Assembly: GCA_046734335.1 (NCBI GenBank)
Contig: JBKPRA010000122.1
Span: forward strand, 13,506-77,505
Source: DATBLE01 sp046734335
GTDB lineage: Bacteria > Actinomycetota > Thermoleophilia > Gaiellales > Gaiellaceae
Reading direction: 5' to 3'
Length of the DNA stretch: 64,000 nucleotides
A program made the position numbers and the translations under genes. Below the pieces are notes generated by a model. It was not told where the DNA came from. It did not search any database and was given only the letters and a program-made list of their open reading frames with translations. Shown piece after piece: positions 34,507 to 42,645 of the stretch (position 1 is its first letter; the number at the start of each line of letters is the position of its first letter).

Positions 34507-35496
34507 GTGAAACGCGTTCGCTTCGCACCGAGCCCGACCGGGACGCTGCACGTCGGGAACGCCTTGTCGGCGGTCGCCACCCGCGACTTCGGGGACTGGT
34601 TCCTGCTGCGAATCGACGACACCGACGCCACCCGGAACGTTCCGGGCGGCGAGGAGGCGATTCTCCGCGATCTCGAGTGGCTCGGTGTCGAGTGGGACGA
34701 GGGGCCGGTGCGGCAGTCGGAGCGGGGCGAGCGATATCGCGAGGCTGCAGAGCAGCTTGGAGTGACGCGGTTCGACGGGATCACGCTCGTACGCGAGGAC
34801 GGCTCCGCGACCTACCAGCTCGCGTCCGTCGTCGACGACGTCGACTTCGGGATCACCCACGTGATCCGCGGCAACGATCATCGCCCGAACGAGGCGATCC
34901 ATCGGAGGCTGCACGAGGCGCTGGGGGCCCGGCCGCCGGAGTACCTCCACCACGGGCTGATCCTCGGCGACGACGGGAAGAAGCTTTCGAAGCGGGCTGA
35001 GGGCGCGACGGTCGCCTCCCTGCGGGACGAGGGCATTCCGGCCGAGGCCGTGCGCGCGTACCTGGAGGAGCTCGGTCTACCGCGGCACGACGTGCGTCTC
35101 GACCTGCCGCGCATCCGCAGGCTGGCGATCCAGGCGATCGAGGCGCTGCCGGAGGAGGAGCTGGCGCGGCGAGTCGGCGCGGAGCTGGGGTACGTGCCGG
35201 TGATGCGCGGCGCGCGCGACCTGGTCGAGGCGCTTGCCTATGCGGAGCAGGTCGCGGAGCCGCTGCCGTACGCGGCGACCGACGTCGAAACGCTGGCCCG
35301 CTTCCGCGAGCTCGCGGCGTTGCCTCCACGCGACCTCGTCCGCGAGCTCCGCGCGGCGGGCGGCAACCTGAAGGAGCTGCGGCTGGCGCTTACCGGGCGT
35401 CCCACCGGTCCCGAGCTCTCCGCGATACTGGCTGCACTGCCGAAGGAGGAAGCACTGCGCCGTGTCGATCAGGCTCTACAGCACGCTCAGCCGTAG
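34507..35496 (+). CDS. gltX: Glutamyl-tRNA synthetase, compact form
   Basis: A class I synthetase that charges tRNA with glutamate. Motifs are FAPSPTGTLHVGNA (HIGH), LLRIDDTD, FGITHVIRGNDH and DGKKLSKRAEG (KMSKS). At 329 residues it is well short of the usual ~470: the catalytic domain is complete, but only a small helical part follows where two anticodon-binding domains are expected. GluQ-type enzymes are ruled out by the GluRS-like ITHVIRG region. GTG 34507 is chosen because the open frame upstream runs antisense through the transpeptidase gene. It overlaps cysS by 35 bases. Confidence 0.88.
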   Translation: MKRVRFAPSPTGTLHVGNALSAVATRDFGDWFLLRIDDTDATRNVPGGEEAILRDLEWLGVEWDEGPVRQSERGERYREAAEQLGVTRFDGITLVREDGSATYQLASVVDDVDFGITHVIRGNDHRPNEAIHRRLHEALGARPPEYLHHGLILGDDGKKLSKRAEGATVASLRDEGIPAEAVRAYLEELGLPRHDVRLDLPRIRRLAIQAIEALPEEELARRVGAELGYVPVMRGARDLVEALAYAEQVAEPLPYAATDVETLARFRELAALPPRDLVRELRAAGGNLKELRLALTGRPTGPELSAILAALPKEEALRRVDQALQHAQP

Positions 35497-36742
35497 GCTC
35501 GAGGAGCTCCCGGAGCCGCCGGGGCCGATCCGTATGTACGTCTGCGGCTCGACTGTCTACCAGCGCATCCACGTCGGCAACTCGCGGCCGTTCGTGCTCG
35601 CGATGTGGCTGCGCCGCTGGCTGCGGACGCGCGGCTACGACGTCACGCTCGTCCACAACATCACCGACGTGGACGACAAGGTTTACGAGGAGGCGGCGAA
35701 GCTCGGCAAGGGCAGTCGCGAACTGGCCGAAGAGGCTACCCGGTGGTTCCTCCAGGACACCGACGACCTCGGGCTCGGCCGGCCGGACGTCGAGCCGCGC
35801 GCGAGCGAGACGATCCCCGAGATTCACGCATTCATCCGGGCGCTGATCGACGACGGGCTCGCGTACGAGTCGCAAGGCGACGTTTACTTCCGCGTCGCGC
35901 GGTACCCGGACTACGGGCAGCTTTCCGGTGCGCAGCCGGACGACATGGTCGCGCAGGAGCCCAATCCGCTGAAGGAGGATCCGCGCGACTTCGCGCTCTG
36001 GAAGTCGCAGAAGCCGCACGAGGACGCAGCCTGGGACTCACCGTGGGGGCCGGGGCGTCCCGGCTGGCACATCGAGTGCTCTGCCATGGCCGAGAAGCAC
36101 CTCGGGCCGGAGTTCGAGATCCACGGCGGCGGGCTCGACCTGCGCTTCCCGCACCACGAGAACGAGCTCGCTCAGTCGCGGTCGCGCGGCTATCCGTTCG
36201 CGCGCGTCTGGCTGCACAATGGGATGCTCGAGCTCGGCGACGAGAAGATGTCGAAGTCGCTCGGGAACGTGATCACGCTGCGGAACGTGCTCGACACGTG
36301 GGGCCGCGAGGTTCTGCTGCTCTACCACCTCAGCGGACACTGGCGAAAGCCGGTCGACTTCACCGACGCTGCACTCGAGAGCGCCCGGACGCAGCTCGCC
36401 GGGTTCCGGGAGACGCTGGTCATGCCGGCGCAAACCGTCGGCGACTGGAACGCTCTCGAGGAGGCACTCGCCGACGATTTCAACACGCCCGCGGTGCTTG
36501 CCCTGCTGCACGCCTGGGCCGCGGGCGGCGCGCGCGACGAGCTCGCCCGTGGTCTCGACCTCTTCGGTATCGGCACGACGTTCGATGTACCGCCCGAGCT
36601 CGAGCAGCTCCGTGCGCGGCGGGAGGACGCGCGCTCCGTGAAGGACTGGGCGAGCGCCGACGCGGCGCGAGCCGAGATCGAGGCGGCTGGCTGGGCCGTG
36701 ACCGACCATCCGGGCGGTACGGCGATCTGGCCGCGGCCGTGA
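35462..36742 (+). CDS. cysS: Cysteinyl-tRNA synthetase
   Basis: A 426-residue class I synthetase. Zinc ligand C28 in MYVCGSTVYQRIHVGN, which also carries the HIGH motif (HVGN, residues 37-40); NITDVDDKVYEEA; WHIECSAMAEKHLG and HHENELAQS (remaining zinc ligands); EKMSKSLGN (KMSKS). The C-terminal DALR-like helical domain is present and ends in the short EAAGWAVTDHPGG tail. MshC, the mycothiol paralogue, is a close relative, but the full C-terminal domain favours CysRS. GTG 35462 lies inside the gltX end; the stop overlaps rlmB as GTGA. Confidence 0.94.
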   Translation: MSIRLYSTLSRRLEELPEPPGPIRMYVCGSTVYQRIHVGNSRPFVLAMWLRRWLRTRGYDVTLVHNITDVDDKVYEEAAKLGKGSRELAEEATRWFLQDTDDLGLGRPDVEPRASETIPEIHAFIRALIDDGLAYESQGDVYFRVARYPDYGQLSGAQPDDMVAQEPNPLKEDPRDFALWKSQKPHEDAAWDSPWGPGRPGWHIECSAMAEKHLGPEFEIHGGGLDLRFPHHENELAQSRSRGYPFARVWLHNGMLELGDEKMSKSLGNVITLRNVLDTWGREVLLLYHLSGHWRKPVDFTDAALESARTQLAGFRETLVMPAQTVGDWNALEEALADDFNTPAVLALLHAWAAGGARDELARGLDLFGIGTTFDVPPELEQLRARREDARSVKDWASADAARAEIEAAGWAVTDHPGGTAIWPRP

Positions 36743-37446
36743 CGACGGAGCTCGTCTACGGGCGGCGTGCCGTTCGGGAGGCGCTACACGGGCGGCGGGA
36801 GGTGGTCGAGCTGCTGGCCACCGAGCGCGCCGCGCGAGACGGATGGGGGCGCAAGCCCAAGGTCGTTCCCGAGAGAACGCTGACCGAGCTTGCGGGCACA
36901 CGCGACCACCAGGGCGTGGTTGCACGCGTCGAGCCCTTTCGATATGCGGACGCGTACGAGCTAGCCGTCGGCGAGCCGCTGCTCGTCGCGCTCGACCAGG
37001 TGACCGATCCGCGGAATCTGGGCGCGGTGATCCGCTCCGCAGAGGGTGCGGGTGCGACCGGCGTGATCCTGCCGGCGCACAACTCCGCACGGGTGACGCC
37101 TGCGGTCGCACGCTCGTCTGCAGGTGCGGTCGAGCACCTGCCGGTGGCGGTCGTGCCGAACCTGGCCCGCTACCTGAACGAGGTGAAGGGGTCGCGGCTC
37201 TGGGTCTACGCCGCCGATGCCGGCGGACAGCCCATGGCCGACACCGACCTGTCGGGGGGACTGTTCCTGGTCTTCGGAGCCGAGGGGAAGGGGATCCGGC
37301 CGCTCGTCCGGCGAGCCTGCGACGCCAGCGTGTCGATTCCGCTGTCCGGGCGGGTCGAGTCGCTGAACGTCTCGGTCGCCGCCGCGGTGCTGCTCTACGA
37401 GGCGCAGAGGCAGCGCAGTGCCGTGGGCTCGAGGGAGGCACAATGA
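36739..37446 (+). CDS. rlmB: 23S rRNA 2'-O-methyltransferase, TrmH/RlmB family
   Basis: A 235-residue SPOUT methyltransferase that should 2'-O-methylate G2251 of 23S rRNA. The short N-terminal substrate-binding domain begins VYGRRAVREALHGRREVVEL with GTRDHQGVVARVEPF. The knotted SAM domain has LVALDQVTDPRNLGAVIRSA, LFLVFGAEGKGIRPLVRR and SIPLSGRVESLNVSVAAAV (motifs 1-3). The N-terminal domain is slightly shorter than in E. coli. It is coupled to cysS, the order known in both Bacillota and Actinomycetota. Confidence 0.93.
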   Translation: MTTELVYGRRAVREALHGRREVVELLATERAARDGWGRKPKVVPERTLTELAGTRDHQGVVARVEPFRYADAYELAVGEPLLVALDQVTDPRNLGAVIRSAEGAGATGVILPAHNSARVTPAVARSSAGAVEHLPVAVVPNLARYLNEVKGSRLWVYAADAGGQPMADTDLSGGLFLVFGAEGKGIRPLVRRACDASVSIPLSGRVESLNVSVAAAVLLYEAQRQRSAVGSREAQ

Positions 37447-37485
37447 AGCAGAGGCGCCGACCCGGGCGGCGCCGGAGCAACAACG

Positions 37486-37923
37486 TTGCCTGACACCACG
37501 CTCTATCTCTTCGACGGCTACAACCTGCTTCACGCGGGCGGATACGGCGACGTCCGCGAACTCGTGGACAGACTCGCGAGCTTCGTCGCCCAGGCCGGCG
37601 CGCGGGGCATCGTCGTCTTCGACGGGCACGGCCAGGATCTCGAGCGCGGTCCGCTGTCGGTGCGGTACGCGCCGCATGCGGACACGATGCTGGAACGGCT
37701 TGCGGCCGAGCATCGCGGGCAGGAGCAGGTCTGTCTCGTCTCGTCCGACCTCGCCGTCCGCGGCACATCGGGAGTGGAGGTGCGCAAGCTCTCCTCGAAG
37801 ACCTTCGTGCGCGACCTCGGCTCGACCGAGCACTCCGAAAGGGCGCAGCTGCGCCTCGGTGAGCGCCTCGACGAGGAAACGCGGGCGAAGCTTGAAAAGC
37901 TGCGCAGAGGGCAAGAGACTTAG
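37486..37923 (+). CDS. NYN-domain ribonuclease, YacP/Rae1 family
   Basis: A 145-residue PIN-like (NYN) nuclease. The acidic start TLYLFDGYNLLHAGGYGD supplies the first metal-binding Asp, IVVFDGHGQDLERG the second, and VCLVSSDLAVRGTSG the third region. B. subtilis Rae1 (YacP) is a ribosome-associated mRNA endonuclease. TTG 37486 with a GGAG ribosome-binding site is the only good start. Its place between rlmB and sigH is the same as in Bacillus, which supports the assignment. Confidence 0.88.
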   Translation: MPDTTLYLFDGYNLLHAGGYGDVRELVDRLASFVAQAGARGIVVFDGHGQDLERGPLSVRYAPHADTMLERLAAEHRGQEQVCLVSSDLAVRGTSGVEVRKLSSKTFVRDLGSTEHSERAQLRLGERLDEETRAKLEKLRRGQET

Positions 37924-37947
37924 CGAGCGGAAAAAATGCAAAACCTC

Positions 37948-37976
37948 TTGTAACTTCTGCGAGAGGGTGCTATGTT
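37948..37976 (+). promoter_or_regulatory. Promoter of sigH
   Basis: TTGTAA (37948-37953), a 17-base spacer and TATGTT (37971-37976). An A-run just upstream (37931-37936) could act as an UP-like element. The leader is about 60 bases with AGGAG before ATG 38045. Confidence 0.6.
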
Positions 37977-38044
37977 CCGCCTCAACCTGAGGGTGAGGCT
38001 TACGTCGTCACACCCGATTCTGCCCCAGATCCCAGGAGACTCCA

Positions 38045-38710
38045 ATGCCCGCACGCGCCGCAACCGCAGTCCGGACACAGCAGAAGTCTCAACGTGAGCT
38101 AGAGGATTTGCAGTTGGTCATGCGCGTCCACAACGGCGACGAGCGCGCCCGCGAGACGCTGATCCAGCGATACACCGGCTTCGTGCGAATGAAGGCCAGC
38201 TCGTACTTCATCGCCGGCGGCGAGCCGGAGGACCTGGTGCAGGAGGGGCTGATCGGCCTATGCAAGGCGATGCGCGATTTTCGCGCCGACAAGGAGACGT
38301 CGTTTCGCTCGTTCGCCGAACTGTGCGTGACCCGGCAGATCATCACCGCGATCAAGACGGCCACGCGCTACAAGCACGCGCCGCTGAACACCTACGTGTC
38401 GTTCTCGCAGACGCCGGCCGGGCAGGACCCCGACTCCGACGTGACCCTCGGCGACGCGCTTCCAGGCTCCCACGTGAACGACCCCTCGGTGGCGGTGATC
38501 TCGACCGACGAGCTGAAGTCGCTCGTCTTCTGTCTCGGCACCGGTCTCTCGCCGCTCGAGGCCGATGCTCTTCGGATGTACCTCGAGGGCTCGTCCTACG
38601 AGGACATGGCGGATCTGCTGGGCTGCGACACGAAGGCGATCGACAACGCCCTCCAGCGCGTCAAGCGGAAGATCCTGCAGCACCAACGCGCACGCGAAGT
38701 CCTGCAGTAA
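38045..38710 (+). CDS. sigH: RNA polymerase sigma factor, SigH-like sigma-70 family
   Basis: A 221-residue sigma factor of the stationary-phase SigH type. Region 2 has YTGFVRMKASSYFIAGGEPE and DLVQEGLIGLCKAMRDFRAD with the core-binding helix; region 2.4 has SFAELCVTRQIITAIKTATR; region 4 has LSPLEADALRMYLEGSSYED then KAIDNALQRVKRKILQH. Region 3 is short, as in SigH. ATG 38045 has a clear AGGAG site. The rlmB-yacP-sigH order matches Bacillus. It directs polymerase to its own promoter set; which genes these are cannot be read here. Confidence 0.92.
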   Translation: MPARAATAVRTQQKSQRELEDLQLVMRVHNGDERARETLIQRYTGFVRMKASSYFIAGGEPEDLVQEGLIGLCKAMRDFRADKETSFRSFAELCVTRQIITAIKTATRYKHAPLNTYVSFSQTPAGQDPDSDVTLGDALPGSHVNDPSVAVISTDELKSLVFCLGTGLSPLEADALRMYLEGSSYEDMADLLGCDTKAIDNALQRVKRKILQHQRAREVLQ

Positions 38711-38733
38711 CGCGCGTACCATTGAGGCTGAGC

Positions 38734-38806
38734 GCCGGAGTAGCTCAGTTGGTAGAGCAGCTGATTTGTAATCAGCAGGCCGTGGGTTCGAGTCCCTCCT
38801 CCGGCT
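38734..38806 (+). tRNA. tRNA-Thr (anticodon TGT)
   Basis: A 73-base cloverleaf: acceptor GCCGGAG/CTCCGGC, anticodon stem GCTGA/TCAGC with loop TTTGTAA giving anticodon TGT (reads ACA, Thr), and TpsiC loop GTTCGAGTC. The discriminator base is T and no CCA is encoded. It follows sigH by 23 bases and abuts the stop of the convergent PLP enzyme. Confidence 0.97.
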
Positions 38807-39771
38807 TAGGCTGAAGCGAGCGCCTGCTCGAGGTCGGCCCAGAGCTCGTCGGCGTCTTCGAGGCCGACCGACAGGCGCAGGAGCCCGACGGGCACACGGT
38901 CCCCTTCCCAGCGGTGCCGTGACTCCATCGTCGACTCGACGCCGCCGAGCGAGGTCGCGTTCTTGATCGAGTGCAGCGCGCGTTCGACCGGCAGCGGGTC
39001 GCCGGGAACGTCGAACGAGAGGAGTCCGCCGAAGCCGGGGTAGCGGACGTTCTCGACCGCAGAATGACCACGCAGGCGCTCGGCGAGCACGGTTGCGGTA
39101 CCGGTTTGTCGTTCGACCCTCACACGCAGGGTCTTGAGCCCGCGCGTGACCAGCGCCGCGACGTCCGCGGCGCAGGCGGGGCCGGTGCGTTGTCGGAATT
39201 GCCAGAGCCGCCGGTGGTCGGCGGCGTCGCGCGAGATGATCGCGCCTGCGAGCGCGTCCGAGTGGCCGGCGAGGTACTTCGTAGCCGAGTGAAGGACGAA
39301 GTCGGCACCGTGGTCGAGCGGGCGCAGAAAGACGGGCGTCGCGGCGGTCGAGTCGACGACGACCCGCGCCGGATGCGCTGTGGCGGCCTCGAGGTCGGGC
39401 ATCGTCAGGAATGGGTTCGACGGCGCCTCCAGCCAGATCAGGTCGATCCCGTCGGGCGGCGGCCGGGTCTGATCGAACTCGATCGTGTTCAGGCCCCACC
39501 GGCCGAGCTCCTCTCGCATCATCACCCCGGTGCCGAAGTAACAGCCCTCCGCGAGCGCGACGGTCCTTCCGGGCTCGAGCAGGGCCAGTAGCAGAGCCAA
39601 GGTCGCCGCGGAGCCGGAGGAGAACAGCAGCGCCTGACCGTCCGGCGCACCTTCGAGCGCGGCCAGCGTCCGCTCGGTCTCGGCCCCGGTCGGGTGCGCA
39701 TAGCGTGAGTAGAGGAACTCGCCGGGCTCGCCGTCCGCGTAGGGCCAGATAGTGGAGCGGTCGACGCTCAT
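38806..39771 (-). CDS. Cys/Met-metabolism PLP-dependent enzyme (cystathionine gamma-synthase/lyase-like)
   Basis: A 321-residue fold-type I PLP enzyme. The N-terminal YSRYAHPTGAETERTLAALEG, ALLFSSGSAATLALLLALL (phosphate site) and IWLEAPSNPFLTMPDL are typical. The PLP lysine lies in HSATKYLAGHSDALAG, and the end has NATSLGGVESTMESRHRW. It is about 60 residues shorter than standard enzymes, mostly at the N-terminus. It may be a cystathionine or methionine lyase/synthase; specificity is uncertain. It overlaps the MFS gene by 4 bases. Confidence 0.87.
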   Translation of the reverse strand: MSVDRSTIWPYADGEPGEFLYSRYAHPTGAETERTLAALEGAPDGQALLFSSGSAATLALLLALLEPGRTVALAEGCYFGTGVMMREELGRWGLNTIEFDQTRPPPDGIDLIWLEAPSNPFLTMPDLEAATAHPARVVVDSTAATPVFLRPLDHGADFVLHSATKYLAGHSDALAGAIISRDAADHRRLWQFRQRTGPACAADVAALVTRGLKTLRVRVERQTGTATVLAERLRGHSAVENVRYPGFGGLLSFDVPGDPLPVERALHSIKNATSLGGVESTMESRHRWEGDRVPVGLLRLSVGLEDADELWADLEQALASA

Positions 39772-41012
39772 CCGGCGAGACTACCGGCGGGCTCCGGCCG
39801 CAGGTCCTCCAGTTTCCCCATCCGCGCCAATTCGGGGAAGACCCTGATCGACGCCAATGCGATCCCGATCGTGGCGACGCCGCCGGCGACGACCGTCGCC
39901 ACCGTGCCGATCAGCGCGGCGACCGCTCCCGACTCGAACGCGCCGAGCTCATTGGAGGCGGAGATGAACACCATCTCGACTGCGCCAACTCGCCCCCGCA
40001 GTTCATTCGGCGTGACGAGTGCGACCGTCGTCGAGCGGATGTTGACGCTGATCATGTCGACGAAGCCGGCGACCGCCAGCGCGACGAGTGTGATCGGCAG
40101 CAGCTTCGAAAGGCCCCAGACGATGTTGGCAGCGCCGAAGAGCACTACCACTGCGATCAGGGTCGGGCCGGCGGCGCGGCGGAGGGGGCGCCGCGCGAGG
40201 ATGAGCGCTGCGCCGAGTGCGCCGATTGCGGGCGCGGCCCGGAGCACACCGAGGCCAACCGGTCCGACATGAAGAATCTCCTGCGCGTAGATCGGCAACA
40301 GCGCCACCCCGCCGCCGACCAGCACCGCGAACAGGTCGAGGGTGATCGCCCCGAGTAGCATCCTCGTTCGCCAGACGAAGCGGATCCCGCCGACCAGGCC
40401 GGCGAGCCCGACCGAAGCGTCGCTTCGGTGGGTCTGCACGTGGAGCCCCGCCATCGAGATTCCGGCGATCGCGAAGAGCAGTGCGGCCGCCGCGTAGACC
40501 GCCTCGGGCTGCCAGGCGAAGAGGAGCCCGCCGACCGCAGGCCCCGCGATCACGGCGATCTGCCCGGCGATGGAGCGGAGCGCGACCGCTCCGGGCACCA
40601 GGTCGGGTGGAACCACCTCGGGCGTGAGCGCCTGGTACGCGGGCCAGCCGAGCGCGCTCGCAGCGCCGGTCAGCGCCGCCAGCACGAAGTACGGCCAGAC
40701 CACCTGCGCGTCCGCGATGGTGACCGCCAGCAGTGCGCCGGCCACGGCGACCATGACTGCCAGGGCCAGGGCGGCGACGAGCCGGCGCGGCAGCCGGTCG
40801 GCCAGATGGCCCGCCGGCAGAGCGAGGACCAGCAACGGCACGAACTCGGCGAGGCCGATCAGGCCGAGGTCGAGTGGATTCTTGCGGATCGAGAAGACCT
40901 GCCAGCCGACCGCGACCGCGACCATGTTCTCGGCGAAGCGCATGGAGAAGATCGCCGACCAGAGGAACCGGAAGTCGCGCTCCTGGAGCGCCGGTGGCAG
41001 TCGCTGCCGCAT
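39768..41012 (-). CDS. Major facilitator superfamily exporter (EntS/MFS_3-like)
   Basis: A 414-residue transporter with 12 predicted membrane segments. It begins RDFRFLWSAIFSMRFAENMV, has LPAGHLADRLPRRLVAALAL in the loop between helices 2 and 3, and FLVWR-like and RGRVGAVEMVFISASNELGA regions typical of MFS_3 drug or siderophore exporters. Substrate unknown. It starts at ATG 41012 upstream of the PLP enzyme and is divergent from the carboxyltransferase gene, with about 40 bases between the starts. Confidence 0.87.
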   Translation of the reverse strand: MRQRLPPALQERDFRFLWSAIFSMRFAENMVAVAVGWQVFSIRKNPLDLGLIGLAEFVPLLVLALPAGHLADRLPRRLVAALALAVMVAVAGALLAVTIADAQVVWPYFVLAALTGAASALGWPAYQALTPEVVPPDLVPGAVALRSIAGQIAVIAGPAVGGLLFAWQPEAVYAAAALLFAIAGISMAGLHVQTHRSDASVGLAGLVGGIRFVWRTRMLLGAITLDLFAVLVGGGVALLPIYAQEILHVGPVGLGVLRAAPAIGALGAALILARRPLRRAAGPTLIAVVVLFGAANIVWGLSKLLPITLVALAVAGFVDMISVNIRSTTVALVTPNELRGRVGAVEMVFISASNELGAFESGAVAALIGTVATVVAGGVATIGIALASIRVFPELARMGKLEDLRPEPAGSLAG

Positions 41013-41038
41013 CGGGCGAACCTAGCAGCGGTCGCCGT

Positions 41039-41044
41039 TAGGCT
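41039..41044 (+). promoter_or_regulatory. -10 box (TAGGCT) of the leaderless carboxyltransferase gene
   Basis: TAGGCT ends 7 bases before GTG 41052, with no ribosome-binding site in between. Confidence 0.5.
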
Positions 41045-41051
41045 CTTGCCC

Positions 41052-42614
41052 GTGGACGAGACCACCGCCAAGAAGATCGCGCGCATGCAGGCACTGCGCG
41101 ACGACGCGCTCCACCAGGGCAGTCCCAAGGCGGTCGCGAGCCGGCGCGGGAGCGGTCGGCTGCTCGCCCGCGAGCGCCTGATCAACCTGCTCGACCCGGG
41201 TTCCTTCGTGGAACTCGACCGCTACGTCCGCCATCGCGAGGTCGAGTTCGGGATGCGCGAGAAGCGGCCGTGGGGGGACGCGGTCGTGACCGGCTACGGC
41301 ACGATCTTCGATCGCAAGGTCTTCGTCTTCTCGCAGGACTTCACGATCTTCGGCGGGTCGCTGAGCGAGGTCTTCGCCGAGAAGATCTGCAAGGTCATGG
41401 ACCTGGCCGTCAAGCTCGGCTGCCCGGTGATCGGGATCAACGACTCGGGCGGCGCGCGGATACAGGAGGGTGTCGTGTCGCTGGCCGGGTACGCGGAGAT
41501 CTTCTGGCGGAACGTGCAGGCATCGGGGGTGGTACCACAGCTCTCGCTGGTGATGGGGCCGTGCGCGGGGGGCGCCGTCTACTCGCCCGCGATCACCGAC
41601 TTCGTGTTCATGGTCGAGGGCTCGTCGTACATGTTCATCACCGGGCCCGATGTGGTGAAGACCGTCACCGGCGAGGAGGTGACGTTCGAGGATCTCGGGG
41701 GCGCGGCCGCACACGCGACCAAGTCGGGGGTCGCGTCCTTCACGTCACCCGACGAAGAGGCCTGCCTCGAGGACGCGCGCTACCTGCTCTCGTTTCTCCC
41801 GCAGAACAACCTGGAGCAGCCGCCGTTCGCGGAGCCATCGGATCCCGTCGGACGCGAGGCGCCGGAGCTCGACGCTTTGATTCCGGACGAGCCGACGAAG
41901 CCGTACGACATGAAGGAGGTGATCCGTCACGTGGTCGACGGCGGCGACTTCCTCGAGGTGCACGAGCGCTGGGCGGAGAACATCGTCTGCGGGTTCGCCC
42001 GTCTCGGCGGGCACCCCGTTGGCGTGGTCGGGAACCAGCCGCGGTCGCTCGCGGGCGTGCTGGACATCGACGCGTCGGTGAAGGCCGGGCGCTTCGTGCG
42101 CACGTGTGACGCGTTCAACGTCCCGCTCGTCACCTTCGTCGACGTGCCCGGGTTCCTGCCGGGGACGGCGCAGGAGTGGGGCGGGATCATCCGGCATGGG
42201 GCGAAGCTGCTGTACGCGTACGCGGAGGCGACGGTGCCGAAGTTGACTGTGATCACGCGGAAGGCGTACGGCGGCGCATACGACGTGATGTCCTCCAAGC
42301 ACATTCGGGCCGACTTCAACTTCGCCTGGCCGACGGCCGAGGTGGCCGTGATGGGGCCCGAGGGGGCGGTCAACATCGTCTTCCGGAAGGAGCTGGAGGG
42401 TGACGGCGACCCCGAGGTGGCTGCGCGCCGGGCGGAGCTGATCGACGACTACAAGGCGCGGTTCGCGAATCCGTACACCGCCGCCGAGCGCGGCTACGTC
42501 GACGACGTGATCGAGCCGCGGCGGACGCGGCCTGTCTTGATCGACGCGCTGGAGACGACGCTGACGAAGCGCGAGCGCCGCCCGCCGCGCAAGCACGGAA
42601 ACATCCCCCTCTGA
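41052..42614 (+). CDS. Acyl-CoA (propionyl/acetyl-CoA) carboxylase, carboxyltransferase beta subunit
   Basis: A 520-residue crotonase-fold carboxyltransferase that moves CO2 from biotin to acyl-CoA. The N-terminal start is RGSGRLLARERLINLLDPGSF. The N-half CoA/oxyanion motif is GINDSGGARIQEGVVSLAGY, then CAGGAVYSPAITDF. The C-half has VDVPGFLPGTAQEWGGIIRHG and KAYGGAYDVMSSKHI. Most like propionyl-CoA carboxylase PccB. The frame is open upstream to 40428, antisense through the MFS gene, and is rejected in favour of GTG 41052. It works with the biotin subunit at 44436. Confidence 0.93.
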   Translation: MDETTAKKIARMQALRDDALHQGSPKAVASRRGSGRLLARERLINLLDPGSFVELDRYVRHREVEFGMREKRPWGDAVVTGYGTIFDRKVFVFSQDFTIFGGSLSEVFAEKICKVMDLAVKLGCPVIGINDSGGARIQEGVVSLAGYAEIFWRNVQASGVVPQLSLVMGPCAGGAVYSPAITDFVFMVEGSSYMFITGPDVVKTVTGEEVTFEDLGGAAAHATKSGVASFTSPDEEACLEDARYLLSFLPQNNLEQPPFAEPSDPVGREAPELDALIPDEPTKPYDMKEVIRHVVDGGDFLEVHERWAENIVCGFARLGGHPVGVVGNQPRSLAGVLDIDASVKAGRFVRTCDAFNVPLVTFVDVPGFLPGTAQEWGGIIRHGAKLLYAYAEATVPKLTVITRKAYGGAYDVMSSKHIRADFNFAWPTAEVAVMGPEGAVNIVFRKELEGDGDPEVAARRAELIDDYKARFANPYTAAERGYVDDVIEPRRTRPVLIDALETTLTKRERRPPRKHGNIPL

Positions 42615-42645
42615 CGGGGCGGTCCGCGAAGGGGACTGTCCCGGA

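Noticed and set aside
34507..35496. GluQ-type (Glu-Q tRNA-Asp synthetase) identity
   Set aside because: The ITHVIRG and KKLSKRAEG regions are of the GluRS type and no Zn-binding cysteines are present.
40428..41051. Upstream extension of the carboxyltransferase gene
   Set aside because: Antisense to the MFS transporter, no family similarity, and a -10 box precedes GTG 41052.
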